Shown: in pieces, positions 17,204 to 26,346 of the stretch
Layout: each line of letters begins with the position of its first letter
Numbering within the stretch: the stretch's first letter is position 1
Origin: Micromonospora sp. DSM 45708
Lineage (GTDB): Bacteria > Actinomycetota > Actinomycetes > Mycobacteriales > Micromonosporaceae
Length of the DNA stretch: 64,000 bases
Assembly (NCBI RefSeq): GCF_039566955.1
Contig: NZ_CP154796.1
Span: 6,448,001-6,512,000, forward strand
Reading direction: 5' to 3'
The notes under the pieces: model-generated
What the model was told of the DNA's origin: nothing
The model's input: only the letters and a program-made list of their open reading frames with translations
Database searches by the model: none
Made by a program: the position numbers and the translations under genes

Positions 17204-17734
17204 ATGACGGACGGCAGGAACCGGCAGCGGACGCTGGTGCTGTTACGGCACGCCAAGGCCGAGCAGTCCCGGGACGCCCCGGACGCGGAACGACCGCTTA
17301 CCGCGCGGGGGCACGCCGACGCCGCCGCGGCGGGCGCCTGGCTGGCCCGACACGGGTTGCTCCCCGACGTGGTGCTCTGCTCGCCGGCCCGGCGCACCCG
17401 GCAGACCTGGCACGGTGTGGCGCTGGGCATGACCGGGTCCCCGCCGGAGAGCGGCCCGGCGGGGTCGACGCCCGCGGTGCGGTACGAGCCGACCGCGTAC
17501 GAGGCGCACCCCGACGAGCTGCTGGAGCTGGTCCGGTCGGTGGACCCGGCGGCCGGCACGGTCCTGCTGATCGCGCACAACCCGGGCATCTCGCTACTCT
17601 CGGCGCTCCTCGACCCGGAACGGGCGGATCAGGAGGGGCTGCGCACCACCGACCTGGTGGTGCATCACCCGGCCACCGGCTGGGCCGACCTGACCCGCGC
17701 GCCCCTGGCGGCCCGCCACACCGCCCGCAGCTGA
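17204..17734 (+). CDS. SixA-type histidine phosphatase
   Basis: 176 aa of the phosphoglycerate mutase-like (branch 1 histidine phosphatase) superfamily. The catalytic RHG-like motif is LLRHAKAE near residues 13-20; the second arginine (SPARRTRQTW, about 59-68) and the second histidine in LLIAHNPG (about 124-131) complete the active site. Short proteins with RHAKA belong to the SixA group, which removes phosphate from phosphohistidine in E. coli. The substrate here is unknown. It is a single gene between two convergently or divergently oriented DUF6458 paralogues. Confidence 0.85.
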   Translation: MTDGRNRQRTLVLLRHAKAEQSRDAPDAERPLTARGHADAAAAGAWLARHGLLPDVVLCSPARRTRQTWHGVALGMTGSPPESGPAGSTPAVRYEPTAYEAHPDELLELVRSVDPAAGTVLLIAHNPGISLLSALLDPERADQEGLRTTDLVVHHPATGWADLTRAPLAARHTARS

Positions 17735-17735
17735 G

Positions 17736-17787
17736 GTGCAAGGGAGGGGCCCCCGCCTAACGCATCCGGTAGTGGAGGGCCCCGCCC
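17736..17787. repeat. Dispersed GGAGGGGCCCC hairpin element, copy B (inverted)
   Basis: Read on the minus strand this copy contains GGATGCGTTA followed by GGGGGCCCCTCCCTTGCAC, matching copy D nearly base for base, so it is inserted in the opposite orientation. It lies between the convergent sixA-like and DUF6458 genes. Confidence 0.65.
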
Positions 17788-17804
17788 AACAGCCGCGGGA
17801 ACCG

Positions 17805-18074
17805 TCAGGACGGCGGGGCCGTCGGCGGCGGCGGGTCGGGCGGCGGCGGCATCATCGCGGTCGGATGGGAGAGCCGGTTCTCCTCCACGATGAGCGTGCG
17901 GGCCCGCTTGCGGCGGTCCTGCCAGAACCACAGCGTGGTGAGCAGGACGCCCAGCCCGGCCAGGATGAAGACCCAGCCGACCGCGCGCAGGTCGATCCAC
18001 CAGACGTTGGCCCGGATGGCGAAGGTCATGATCGCGCCGAGCGCGATGAGAAAGATGGCGCTGCCAATGCCCAT
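17805..18074 (-). CDS. DUF6458-type small membrane protein, paralogue 2
   Basis: 89 aa starting MGIGSAIFLIALGAIMTFAI; the second helix is VGWVFILAGLGVLLTTLWFW. The same two-helix core as the copy at 16798-17088 is followed by a different tail: RRKRAR and then a Pro-rich end (PPPPDPPPPTAPPS). The two copies flank the phosphatase gene and probably arose by duplication. The start ATG 18074 has only a modest GGGAG ribosome site at a longer distance. Confidence 0.8.
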   Translation of the reverse strand: MGIGSAIFLIALGAIMTFAIRANVWWIDLRAVGWVFILAGLGVLLTTLWFWQDRRKRARTLIVEENRLSHPTAMMPPPPDPPPPTAPPS

Positions 18075-18244
18075 GTGCGCTGCACTCCCCCGTGCGGTGG
18101 CCCTTGGGCGTACTCCGGTCGTGGTCCGCGACGGTTACCCGCCCACCGGCCGGCCTATCCACCCGCGGCGCCCCCAACGACGACGGCCGGCGGGCTGTCG
18201 CCCACCGGCCGTCGAGGTGAAGGGGAGAAAGAGCCCGCAGGGGC

Positions 18245-20101
18245 TCAGAACGCCTCCTCCGGGAGGTCCATGATCTCCAGGTCGGCGCTCTCGACGATCC
18301 GCCGGTCGGCGCCGATGCGGGGCAGCACCTCGCGGGCGAAGAACCGGGCGGCGGCCACCTTGCCGGTGTAGAACGCCTTGTCGGTGGCGGAGACCTCGCC
18401 GGCCAGCGCCTTCAGGGCCACGTCCGCCTGCTTCTGGAGCAGCCAGCCGACCACCAGGTCGCCGATCGCGAGCAGGAACCGACGGCTGCTCAGGCCGACC
18501 TTGTAGAGCGCGCGGGTGTCGCCGGCCTGGGCCTCACCCAGCCAGCCGGTCATCACCCCGATCATGTTCTGGATCTCGGCGAGCGCCTTGCCGAGCGCCT
18601 GCCGCTCCTCCTTGAGCTGGCCGTTGCCGGCCTCGGAGGTGATGTGCTCCTGGATCTCGCCGGCGACCGCCATCAGCGCCTTGCCGTTGTCCCGGACGAT
18701 CTTCCGGAAGATCAGGTCGAGGCTCTGGATCGCGGTGGTGCCCTCGTACAAAGTGTCGATCTTGGCGTCCCGGACGTACTGCTCCAGCGGGTAGTCCTGG
18801 AGGAAGCCGGAGCCGCCGAACGTCTGGAGCGACTCGTGCCCGAGCAGCTCGTACGCCCGCTCCGAGCCGACGCCCTTGACCAGCGGCAGCAGCAGGTCGT
18901 TGACCCGCTTGGCCAGCTTGGTGGCCTTCTCGTCGCCGGCCGCCTCGGCGAGCGCGACCTTGTCCTGCCAGCTCGCGGTATAGCAGACCAGCGCGCGCAG
19001 GCCCTCGGCGTACGACTTCTGCATCAGCAGCGAGCGGCGCACGTCCGGGTGATGGGTGATGGTCACCCGCGGAGCGGTCTTGTCGGCCTGCTGGATCAGG
19101 TCGGCGCCCTGCACGCGGTTCTTGGCGTACTCCAGCGCGTTCAGGTAGCCGGTGGAGAGCGTGGCGATGGCCTTGGTGCCGACCATCATCCGGGCGTACT
19201 CGATGATCATGAACATCTGGCGGATGCCGTCGTGCTTCTCGCCCAGCAGCCAGCCCTTGGCCGGTACGCCGTGCTCGCCGAAGGTCACCTCGCAGGTGTT
19301 GGAGACCTTCAGGCCCATCTTGTGCTCGACGTTCGTGGCGTAGACGCCGTTACGCTCGCCCAGCTCGCCGGTCTCGGCGTCGAAGTGGAACTTCGGCACC
19401 ACGAAGAGGGACAGGCCCTTGGTGCCGGGACCGCCGACGCCCTCCACGCCGACCGGGCGGGCCAGCACGTAGTGGACGATGTTGTCGCTCAGGTCGTGCT
19501 CACCGGAGGTGATGAAGCGCTTGACGCCCTCGATGTGCCACGAGCCGTCCGGCTGCTGGACGGCCCGGGTGCGGCCGGCGCCCACGTCCGAGCCGGCGTC
19601 CGGCTCGGTCAGCACCATGGTCGAGCCCCACTGCTTCTCGATGAACAGCCGGGCCCACTTCTGCTGCTCCTCGGTGCCCTCGACGTGCAGCACGTGCGCG
19701 AAGGACGGGCCGGAGGCGTACATCCAGACCGGGGCGTTGGCACCGAGCACCAGCTCGGCCAGCGACCACCAGAGCGCGCGCGGGGCGTTCGTGCCGCCGA
19801 GGGCCTCCGGCAGGTCGAGGCGCCAGAACTCGGAGTCCATGAACGCCTGGTACGACTTCTTGAACGACTCCGGCAGCGGCGCGGTGTGGGTGGCCGGGTC
19901 GAAGACCGGCGGGTTGCGGTCGCTGTCCGTGTAGCTGGCGGCGAGGTCCTCGCGGGCCAGGCGGTCGACCTCGGAGAGGAAGCTACGGGCGGTGTCGACG
20001 TCCAGGTCCGTGTACGGCTCCTGGCCGAACGTCCGGTCCGCCCCGAACACCTCGAACAGGTTGAACTCGAGGTCCCGAAGATTGCTCTTGTAGTGGGTCA
20101 T
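18245..20101 (-). CDS. Acyl-CoA dehydrogenase, FadE5-like
   Basis: 618 aa, much longer than the usual 380-aa acyl-CoA dehydrogenase and close to mycobacterial FadE5 (about 611 aa). N-terminal extension (about 1-75), then the FAD-binding ACAD core with the substrate/flavin-contact stretch [17 protein letters not shown] (about 160-176), and a helical C-terminal half containing [13 protein letters not shown], the region of the catalytic base in the very-long-chain class. It oxidises acyl-CoA to trans-2-enoyl-CoA in fatty acid beta-oxidation. The next gene downstream is over 150 bases away and no electron-transfer partner is adjacent. A palindrome at 20129-20144 lies just upstream. Confidence 0.9.
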   Translation of the reverse strand: MTHYKSNLRDLEFNLFEVFGADRTFGQEPYTDLDVDTARSFLSEVDRLAREDLAASYTDSDRNPPVFDPATHTAPLPESFKKSYQAFMDSEFWRLDLPEALGGTNAPRALWWSLAELVLGANAPVWMYASGPSFAHVLHVEGTEEQQKWARLFIEKQWGSTMVLTEPDAGSDVGAGRTRAVQQPDGSWHIEGVKRFITSGEHDLSDNIVHYVLARPVGVEGVGGPGTKGLSLFVVPKFHFDAETGELGERNGVYATNVEHKMGLKVSNTCEVTFGEHGVPAKGWLLGEKHDGIRQMFMIIEYARMMVGTKAIATLSTGYLNALEYAKNRVQGADLIQQADKTAPRVTITHHPDVRRSLLMQKSYAEGLRALVCYTASWQDKVALAEAAGDEKATKLAKRVNDLLLPLVKGVGSERAYELLGHESLQTFGGSGFLQDYPLEQYVRDAKIDTLYEGTTAIQSLDLIFRKIVRDNGKALMAVAGEIQEHITSEAGNGQLKEERQALGKALAEIQNMIGVMTGWLGEAQAGDTRALYKVGLSSRRFLLAIGDLVVGWLLQKQADVALKALAGEVSATDKAFYTGKVAAARFFAREVLPRIGADRRIVESADLEIMDLPEEAF

Positions 20102-20128
20102 GCTCGCTGGCCCCGCTTCCGGACAGGT

Positions 20129-20144
20129 GTTACCGATCAGTAAC
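20129..20144. promoter_or_regulatory. 16-bp imperfect palindrome, candidate TetR/FadR-type operator
   Basis: GTTACCGATCAGTAAC is symmetric at 14 of 16 positions and lies 28 bases before the acyl-CoA dehydrogenase start. A weaker related half-site pair (TACTCACCGGTA) follows at about 20156-20167. TetR-family repressors with such sites commonly control fatty-acid degradation genes; the regulator here is not in the window. Confidence 0.45.
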
Positions 20145-20217
20145 TCCAGACTGTATTACTCACCGGTAGGCAACGACAACCCGATCTCGGAAGTGACAGC
20201 GATTACACACTTCCGAT

Positions 20218-21345
20218 TCACCCGTCGGCGGCGCCGACCTCCCAGCTCGGCACCGGGGCCGCCGCCGCGCTGCGCGGGCCGGCGTACTCCATCAGGACCA
20301 GTGCGATGTCGTCGTCGAGCCGGTCCTGCACCCACTCGACCAGGGCGGTCTCCAGCGAGGCGAGCCCGTCGCCGACGGTCCCGTGACCGAGCAGGCGCCA
20401 GGCGCGGTCGGCGGTCGGGAAGAACTCGCCGTCCCGCCGGGCCTCACCCAGCCCGTCGGTGAACAACAGCAGCCGGTCGCCCGGCTCCAGCCGCTCCACC
20501 CGGGGCCGGACCACCGGCATGAAGCCCAGCGGCGGCGCGGGGGCCGGCGGCTCCAAGGGGATCACCGCGCCGCGGCGCAGCAGCAGCGGCGGCGGGTGCC
20601 CGCAGTTGACGATGGTGAGCGTGCCGCCGCGCTCCTCGACCAGAGCGGCGGTGACGAAGTCCTCGTCGCCGACGTTGCGGGCCACCGCCCGGTCCAGGTC
20701 GGTCACCACCGCGCGCAGGTCGGCCCGCTCGTAGGCCACGTGCCGGTAGGAGCCGAGCACGATGCTGGCCAGCCGGACCGCGTCCAGCCCCTTCCCGCGC
20801 ACGTCCCCGATGATCATGCGGACGCCGTACGGGGTGTCCATCACCTCGTACAGATCGCCGCCGATCTCGGCGGTGGCCGTGGAGGAGATGTAGCGCGCGG
20901 CCACGGCCAGCGTGCCGACCTGCGGGCCGAGCGGACGGAGCACCGCCTGCTGGGCGACCGCGGCGAGCCGGGTCAGCTCGGCGATCCGCTCCGCCTGGCG
21001 CTGTCGCACGGCCGCCGTGGCGGCGGAGATCGCGGTGGCCAGCACGATGGCGGTCACGTTGACGGCGGTCACCAGCGAGACGCCCGGTTCGGCCGCGGCG
21101 AAGGCGACCCCGGCGGCGGTGGCCAGCGCCCCCACGGCGAGCACCACCTGCCAGGAGGCCAGCGCGCCGGCGAGGACGGGCGCGGCGGCCATCAGCGCGA
21201 GGTAGTGCACCGGCCGGCCGTCGGCCGCCTCCGCCGCCGAGACGATCGCGAGCAGCGCGAGGGCCGCGCCGAGGCCGGCGCGGGATCCGGGGCTCAGCGG
21301 GCCGCGGCCCGGCTGGAAGGGTTGCGTGCGTACATCGGACAGCAT
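20218..21345 (-). CDS. Membrane-bound SpoIIE/RsbU-type protein phosphatase
   Basis: 375 aa. The first 120 residues hold four or more membrane helices (for example AALALLAIVSAAEAA and VTAIVLATAISAATAAV), followed by a short coiled linker (RQRQAERIAELTRLAAVAQQAVLRPL). Residues about 155-370 form a PPM/SpoIIE phosphatase domain: EIGGDLYEV, IGDVRGKGLDA, FVTAALV, NCGHPPPLLL and FTDGLGEAR with metal-binding aspartates. Such proteins dephosphorylate anti-anti-sigma factors. No sigma or anti-sigma gene is adjacent, so its partner is encoded elsewhere. Confidence 0.88.
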   Translation of the reverse strand: MLSDVRTQPFQPGRGPLSPGSRAGLGAALALLAIVSAAEAADGRPVHYLALMAAAPVLAGALASWQVVLAVGALATAAGVAFAAAEPGVSLVTAVNVTAIVLATAISAATAAVRQRQAERIAELTRLAAVAQQAVLRPLGPQVGTLAVAARYISSTATAEIGGDLYEVMDTPYGVRMIIGDVRGKGLDAVRLASIVLGSYRHVAYERADLRAVVTDLDRAVARNVGDEDFVTAALVEERGGTLTIVNCGHPPPLLLRRGAVIPLEPPAPAPPLGFMPVVRPRVERLEPGDRLLLFTDGLGEARRDGEFFPTADRAWRLLGHGTVGDGLASLETALVEWVQDRLDDDIALVLMEYAGPRSAAAAPVPSWEVGAADG

Positions 21346-21412
21346 GCCTGATGGATGTGAACCGGAGAACGAACGCGGCCCGTCCGTCGCGGAAGTTCTG
21401 CCGGACCGGCTG

Positions 21413-22048
21413 TCAGCCGAGCACCTCGTAGCGGACGTCCACCTCGCCGAGACCGGTCGAGGCGATGGCCGCGAACGCGGCGCGGGACAGGTCGATGCAC
21501 CGGCCGTCGATGTAGGGACCCCGGTCGTTGATGCGGACCACCACGGACTTGCCGTTGGCCGGGTTGGTGACCCGGACCCGGGTGTTGAACGGCAGCGTCT
21601 TGTGTGCCGCGGTGAGCGCGTCCGGGTCGAACGTCTCGCCGTTCGCGGTCATCTGGCCCTCGTCGTAGAAGGACGCGCCGCAGGAGCCGCTGTCCACCAC
21701 CGTCGGGGCGGCGGTCTTCTTCTTCGTCGCGGTCGGCTTCGGCGCCGCGGTCCGGGTCTTGCCACGGGACGCCGGCTGGGTGCGGCTCGGCTTCGGGCTC
21801 GGGGTGGCCTTCGGCGACGGGCTCAGGCTCGCGGTGGCGGAGGCGCTCGGCGACGGCGCGGCCGAGGTGGGGGCCGGCGTGCTGGGCAGCGCCTCGACCA
21901 GGGCCGGCGCGGCGGGCGGCTCGGCGGAGGTGAGCTGGACCGCGCCGACGGTGCCGCCGACCGCGAGCGCCACGCCGACCGCCGCGGTGGCGGCGATGCC
22001 GGCCGGCGAGGAGAACAATCTGCGGGTACGAAGGTGCCTTGCAGCCAC
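21413..22048 (-). CDS. RlpA-like double-psi beta-barrel secreted/anchored protein
   Basis: 211 aa. I choose the GTG at 22048 because AAAGGA lies 8 bases before it; an open frame continues to 22168 without a ribosome site. A basic start (LRTRRLFSS) and a helix ([21 protein letters not shown]) anchor or export the protein; then a Pro/Ser/Thr/Lys linker; then the RlpA domain (about 125-211) with [19 protein letters not shown] and [19 protein letters not shown]. RlpA proteins bind or cleave denuded glycan strands in Pseudomonas. The activity of actinobacterial versions is less certain. Confidence 0.85.
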   Translation of the reverse strand: MAARHLRTRRLFSSPAGIAATAAVGVALAVGGTVGAVQLTSAEPPAAPALVEALPSTPAPTSAAPSPSASATASLSPSPKATPSPKPSRTQPASRGKTRTAAPKPTATKKKTAAPTVVDSGSCGASFYDEGQMTANGETFDPDALTAAHKTLPFNTRVRVTNPANGKSVVVRINDRGPYIDGRCIDLSRAAFAAIASTGLGEVDVRYEVLG

Positions 22049-22215
22049 CGGCCCGGTCCTTTCGTCAGCTGAACAAACCGGCCCGGACCGTAACGAGAGA
22101 AGCACTTCCGACGTCAACGTGATCATGATGGTATGCTCGTATTTGCGGCGGTACGTGTAGCCGATCAAGCCACCGCCGTTGGGCCGAACGGTGGACCGCG
22201 GGCAGGATGGGACCC

Positions 22216-22761
22216 GTGCTGAACCGTCGCCTGGTCGAACTGTTCCGCTGGGCCGATCCCGGGCCGGGCAGCAGCCACCTCGTCAGCGACCTCTCCGGCT
22301 GGTGGCGCGACCCGCACGTGCTCGCCGAGGTCGGGCCCGCGCTGGCCGCCCTCTTCCCCGACGCGCGCCCGACCCTGGTGATCGCGCCCGAGGTGACCGG
22401 GCTGCTGCTCGGCCCGCTGGTCGCGGTGGCCGCCGACGCCGGGTTCCTGCCCGCGTACAAGGACGGCGGCGAGCGGCGGCGGATCGGGCCGACACGATGG
22501 GCGCAGACCCCGCCGGACCACCGTGGGCAGCGGCTCCGCGTCGGCGTGGACGGCCGGCGTCTCGGCCCCGGCGACCGGGTGCTCCTGGTGGACGACTGGG
22601 TCGACACCGGCGCACAGCTCGACGCGCTGCACCGACTGGTCCGGGATGCCGCCGCCGAGCCGGTCGGCACCGCCGCGCTGGTCGCCACCTGCCCGGCCGC
22701 CGTCGGCGAACGACTGCGGGTACGCGCGCTGCTCACCGGGGACGACCTGCCTGAGGGTTGA
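22216..22761 (+). CDS. Type I phosphoribosyltransferase-like protein
   Basis: 181 aa from GTG 22216; an ATG at 22207 would add three residues. The PRPP-binding signature is [13 protein letters not shown] (about residues 125-137) and an upstream region [16 protein letters not shown] fits the core of adenine phosphoribosyltransferase-like folds. The acceptor base or alternative role (regulator) cannot be read from the sequence. It diverges from the rlpA-like gene and lies 33 bases before the questin oxidase-like gene. Confidence 0.75.
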   Translation: MLNRRLVELFRWADPGPGSSHLVSDLSGWWRDPHVLAEVGPALAALFPDARPTLVIAPEVTGLLLGPLVAVAADAGFLPAYKDGGERRRIGPTRWAQTPPDHRGQRLRVGVDGRRLGPGDRVLLVDDWVDTGAQLDALHRLVRDAAAEPVGTAALVATCPAAVGERLRVRALLTGDDLPEG

Positions 22762-22794
22762 CCTCAAGCACGCTTCAACCCCGACGATCGGCGG

Positions 22795-23817
22795 ATGGAC
22801 GACGGCATCCTCGACGAGGCGTACCACCGACTGCACCGCACCGGCCCCGAGTTCGACGGCTGGCTCTCCAACCACGGGCCGATGGCCGCCGAGGCGCTGG
22901 TCCGGCACGGGCAGGCCGCCCGCGTGCACCGCTGGCTCGACGGCTACCTGCGCCGGCTGGACGACCTGCCCCGCGGGCTGCGGCCGATCGACGACTGGCG
23001 GGCCGCGCTCGGCGACCCGAAACGGGCCGGCGACTGGCTCGACCACTTCGACCGCGAGCTGCGCGACCGGCCGTGGCGGGAGGTGCTCGGCGAATGGTGG
23101 CCCCGGCTGCTGCCCGGGATCGCGGCCGGCGCCACCCACGGCGTGATCCGGGTCGGGCACGCGGTGCGGGTGCTGCGTACCGACGGGGAGACGCCGGACC
23201 GCCGCGCCGAGCTGGGCCAGGCGCTCGGCTACTGGGCGGCCCGCTGGCAGCCGGTCCCCGGCGCCGGCCCGCTCACCGGCCACTCCGACGTCGCGTCGGC
23301 ACTGGCCGGGGTGCCCCGGATCGCGGACCGCAGCGGCGGCATCCGGGAGCGGCTGGGCCGGCTGACCGACGAGCCCGGATGGTCGACGGCGGTCACGGCG
23401 CTGCGTCCGCCGGCCGACCCGGACCAGGCCGCCCGCACGCTCACCGAGGTGGTGCACCGCGCCGCGCTGGACTACCTACGGTTCGGGCACGGTGAGCCGG
23501 TGATGCTGGTGCACGCGGTCACCGCGCCGACCGCGGTGCTGCGTACCCTGCCGGCCCTGGACCCGGCGCTGCGAGCGCCGAGCGTCGCCGCGGCCTGGGC
23601 CGCGACGGCGGCCGTGACTTCGGTGTACGCCGCACCCGCCCCGGCCGCCGCCACGCCTGTCGACGGGCCCACCGACCCGGCCGAGGTGTTCGCCCGGGCG
23701 GCCCGGCACGGCGACGAACACGTGGTGAAGCTGGCCGACGCGACGCTGGAGGCGTACGCGGCCACCGGTGACGACCGGGTGCTGGCCGCGGCCGGCCACG
23801 CCGGCCGTCTGATCTGA
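22795..23817 (+). CDS. Questin oxidase-like (DUF4243) protein
   Basis: 340 aa. SNHGPMAAEAL near residues 25-35, GATHGVIRVGHAVR near 117-130, and a third histidine-containing region (LVHAVTAPTAVL) and HGDEHVVKLADA near the C-terminus match the His-rich helical questin oxidase family. In fungi this family performs a Baeyer-Villiger-type ring opening of anthraquinones. No polyketide genes are nearby, so the bacterial substrate is unknown and the name is only a family label. It may be co-transcribed with the flanking phosphoribosyltransferase and ASCH genes (gaps of 33 and 22 bases). Confidence 0.75.
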   Translation: MDDGILDEAYHRLHRTGPEFDGWLSNHGPMAAEALVRHGQAARVHRWLDGYLRRLDDLPRGLRPIDDWRAALGDPKRAGDWLDHFDRELRDRPWREVLGEWWPRLLPGIAAGATHGVIRVGHAVRVLRTDGETPDRRAELGQALGYWAARWQPVPGAGPLTGHSDVASALAGVPRIADRSGGIRERLGRLTDEPGWSTAVTALRPPADPDQAARTLTEVVHRAALDYLRFGHGEPVMLVHAVTAPTAVLRTLPALDPALRAPSVAAAWAATAAVTSVYAAPAPAAATPVDGPTDPAEVFARAARHGDEHVVKLADATLEAYAATGDDRVLAAAGHAGRLI

Positions 23818-23839
23818 CCGGTGCCGTAGCCTCCGTGGC

Positions 23840-24253
23840 ATGTGGCCCCGCATCGGTGGACTGCGCGCGCTCGCCCTCGGCACCCCCGGCGAGCTGCGCG
23901 CCCGCCTCAACACCCTGGTGCTCTCCGGCGTGAAGACCGCCACCGCCGGGCTGATCGGCGAGTACGCCGACGAGCACGAGGAGCTGGAGCACGTCGGCGA
24001 ACGGCTGGCGCTGGTCGACGATCACGACGCGCTGGTCGGCGTGGTCGAGATCACCGGCGTCGAGGTGGTGCGGTTCGCCGACGTGCCGTGGGACTTCGCC
24101 CGCGCCGAGGGCGAGGGCGACCGGTCGATCGAGGAGTGGCGGGCCGGTCACGGCGCCTACTGGGCCCGGCAGGGCACCCCGGTCACCGACGACAGCGAGA
24201 TCGTCTGCCTGCGGTTCCGGCTGGTCTCCACCGAGGGCAGCGTCGGCACCTGA
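23840..24253 (+). CDS. ASCH-domain protein
   Basis: 137 aa. The ASCH beta-barrel signature includes GTPGELRARLNTLVLSGVKTATA with the conserved G-K-T element and a beta strand VVEITGVEVVRFADV. ASCH domains bind RNA, and some hydrolyse N4-acetylcytidine (YqfB). The C-terminal CLRFRLV strand is also typical. The last gene of a putative three-gene run, ending at the dispersed repeat copy C. Confidence 0.82.
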   Translation: MWPRIGGLRALALGTPGELRARLNTLVLSGVKTATAGLIGEYADEHEELEHVGERLALVDDHDALVGVVEITGVEVVRFADVPWDFARAEGEGDRSIEEWRAGHGAYWARQGTPVTDDSEIVCLRFRLVSTEGSVGT

Positions 24254-24260
24254 AGGTGTT

Positions 24261-24306
24261 GGAAGGGCCCCGCCTGTGCAGAATGCGTCAAGCGGGGTCC
24301 CTCCTT
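24261..24306. repeat. Dispersed GGAGGGGCCCC hairpin element, copy C
   Basis: GGAAGGGCCCCGC (24261-24273) pairs with GCGGGGTCCCTCC (24292-24304) with two mismatches around a loop containing GAATGCGTCA. Again it sits between convergent genes (ASCH and LLM oxidoreductase), three bases before the stop of the latter. Confidence 0.7.
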
Positions 24307-24309
24307 GCC

Positions 24310-25191
24310 CTAGCCGGCGCGACGCAGCTCCGGCAGCAGCGCCGCCGCCTCGGTCAGCACCGCCTCGTCGCCGGCGTACCAGCTACTGGCCCGGGGCCAG
24401 TGCGTGATCACGTCGGTGAAGCCCAGCCGGGCCGCCCGGGCCGTTTGCTCCGCGAGAAAGTCGGCGCTGGTCAGCGAGAAGACCGGAGCCGAGTCGAGCG
24501 ACAGGTAGCGGTCCAGGGTGGCCGGGTCCCGGCCGGCCTGCTCCAGCGCCCGCGTCATCCGGTCGGACAGCTCCGCCACCGTGTCCCACCAGCCCGCCAG
24601 GTCGTCGCCGCCGAGACCGGTGGTCACCCAGCCCTGCCCGAACCGGGCGACCAGGCGCATCGACCGGGGACCGTTCGCGGCCATCACGAACGGCACCCGG
24701 GGCTGCTGGACGCAGCCGGGGTTGTTGCGGGCGTCCACCGCCGCGAACCACTCCCCGCGCCAGGTCGTGCCGTCCTCGCGCAGGATCAGGTCGAGCAGCT
24801 CGGTGAACTCGGCGAACCGGTCGACCCGCTGCCGGGGCGGCAGCGTCTCGTCGCCGAGCACGGCCGAGTCGAAGCCGATGCCGCCCGCGCCCAGCCCGAG
24901 CAGCACCCGACCGCCGGAGACGTCGTCCAGCGCGGTCACCTGCCGGGCGAACGCCGCCGGGTGGCGGAAGTTCGGCGAGGCCACGAGCGTGCCGAGCCGG
25001 ACCCGGGAGGTCACCGAGGCCGCCGCGGTCAGTGTCGTCCAGGAGTCGAACCACGGCCCGTCGACCAGGTCACGCCAGCCCAGGTGGTCGTAGGTCCAGG
25101 CATGGTCGAAGCCCCACTCGTCCGCCTGCGCCCACCGTCGGCGCGCTTCCGACCAGCGCTGGTCCGGCAGGATCACGATGCCAATCCGCAT
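24310..25191 (-). CDS. LLM-class (luciferase-like, F420-dependent) oxidoreductase
   Basis: 293 aa, a bacterial-luciferase-like TIM barrel. Signatures are MRIGIVILPDQRW, DHAWTYDHL, SRVRLGTLVASPNFRHPAAFARQ and GGRVLLGLGAGG. Most actinobacterial members with this pattern use coenzyme F420, though FMN cannot be excluded. The substrate is unknown. It lies 31 bases downstream of the MerR-PP2C gene on the same strand and could be in one transcript with it. Confidence 0.85.
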   Translation of the reverse strand: MRIGIVILPDQRWSEARRRWAQADEWGFDHAWTYDHLGWRDLVDGPWFDSWTTLTAAASVTSRVRLGTLVASPNFRHPAAFARQVTALDDVSGGRVLLGLGAGGIGFDSAVLGDETLPPRQRVDRFAEFTELLDLILREDGTTWRGEWFAAVDARNNPGCVQQPRVPFVMAANGPRSMRLVARFGQGWVTTGLGGDDLAGWWDTVAELSDRMTRALEQAGRDPATLDRYLSLDSAPVFSLTSADFLAEQTARAARLGFTDVITHWPRASSWYAGDEAVLTEAAALLPELRRAG

Positions 25192-25221
25192 GATCGCCAG
25201 GGTACGGCCCCGACCGTCCCG

Positions 25222-26277
25222 TCACGTCGTCGCCAGATCGGCCACCACGCAGGCGATGTTGTCCGGCGCGCCCGCCGCGTACGCCAGGCCGACCAGGCGC
25301 CCGACGGCGGTTTCCGGGTCGTCCGCCCCGGCCAGCGCGGCGTGCAGCGCCCCGGGGTCGACCACCGCGGCGAGGCCGTCCGAGCAGAGCAGGTAGCGGT
25401 CACCGGGCAGCGCGGTCCGCAGCGCCAGATCCGCCTCCACCTCGACGCCGGCACCCAGCGCCCGGGCCAGCAGCGCCCGCTGCGGGTGCGCCCCGGCCTC
25501 GGCCGGCGTGAGCCGCCCCTGGTCGACGAGCGTCTGCACGTACGTGTGGTCCTGGGTGAGCCGGGACAGCTCGCCGCCGCGCAGCAGGTAGGCACGGGTG
25601 TCCCCGACGTGCACCAGGGCGAGCCGGGTGCCCCGCCGGACGATCGCGGTGAGCGTGCTGGCCGGCCGGTCGGCGTCGGTGGCCTGCGCGCGTACCGCCC
25701 GGTCGGCCCGGCCGACCGCGTCACCCAGCGCGGCGAGCAGGTCGCCCACCGGCGCGTCGGCCGTCGCCAACGGCCGCAGCGCGTCCACCGCCGCCGCGCT
25801 GGCGGCGGACCCACCCGGACCGCGTACGCCGTCGGCGACCGCGAGCAGCGTGCCGCTGGCGTACGCGACGTCCTCGTTGGAGTCCCGGACCGTGCCGGTC
25901 TCGCAGCGCGCCGCGTACCGGAAGGTGTGCTCGGACATGGTGGTGCCCCTCTCGCTGAGCTGGCCGACGAGGAGCGCGACGGCCCGGCCGCGGGCGTCGG
26001 TGTCCGCGCTGACCCGCCGCCACCAGGCGTCGAGCGCCTCGGCGGCGGCCGACGGCGGCAGCGCGCAGACCGTCCGGATCTCAGCCAGCGGCATGCCGGC
26101 CCGGCGCAACGCGGCGATCAGCCGCGCGCGGTCGAGCTGCTCCGGCGCGTAGTAGCGGTAGCCGGAGTGCGGGTCCACGGCGGCCGGCGGCAGCAGCCCG
26201 CAGTCGTCGTAGACCCGCAGCGCCTTGGCGGTCAGGCGGGCCGCGCGGGCGAACGCCCCGATGGTCAGCAGCCGCAC
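25222..26277 (-). CDS. MerR-type HTH fused to a PP2C phosphatase
   Basis: 351 aa from GTG 26277 (AGGAGGAGG just upstream). Residues 1-75 are a MerR winged HTH (LTIGAFARAARLTAKALRVYDDCGLL, then SGYRYYAPEQLDRA); residues 114-351 are a PPM/PP2C domain with RDSNEDV, LLAVADGV, CSDGL and PDNIACVVAD. The DG-M-GG of classical PP2C reads DGVRG here. An internal ATG at codon 114 (nt 25938) has its own GAGAGGGG seven bases upstream, so a separate phosphatase may also be made. The phosphatase half resembles PstP of this window. It may link DNA binding to Ser/Thr phosphorylation. Confidence 0.85.
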   Translation of the reverse strand: MRLLTIGAFARAARLTAKALRVYDDCGLLPPAAVDPHSGYRYYAPEQLDRARLIAALRRAGMPLAEIRTVCALPPSAAAEALDAWWRRVSADTDARGRAVALLVGQLSERGTTMSEHTFRYAARCETGTVRDSNEDVAYASGTLLAVADGVRGPGGSAASAAAVDALRPLATADAPVGDLLAALGDAVGRADRAVRAQATDADRPASTLTAIVRRGTRLALVHVGDTRAYLLRGGELSRLTQDHTYVQTLVDQGRLTPAEAGAHPQRALLARALGAGVEVEADLALRTALPGDRYLLCSDGLAAVVDPGALHAALAGADDPETAVGRLVGLAYAAGAPDNIACVVADLATT

Positions 26278-26346
26278 GTCACCCTCCTCCTCGTGCCGGC
26301 CCGGTGGCCGGCAGGGACCACGCTGCGGCTTGCCGCAGGGGTCGGG

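Noticed and set aside
22049..22200. Possible second ydaO-like riboswitch upstream of the rlpA-like gene
   Set aside because: A CGTCAGCTGAAC stretch resembles the riboswitch CCGTCAGCTAAC, but it is on the wrong strand relative to the gene and the GGTGAATC and CCCGAAC elements are absent.
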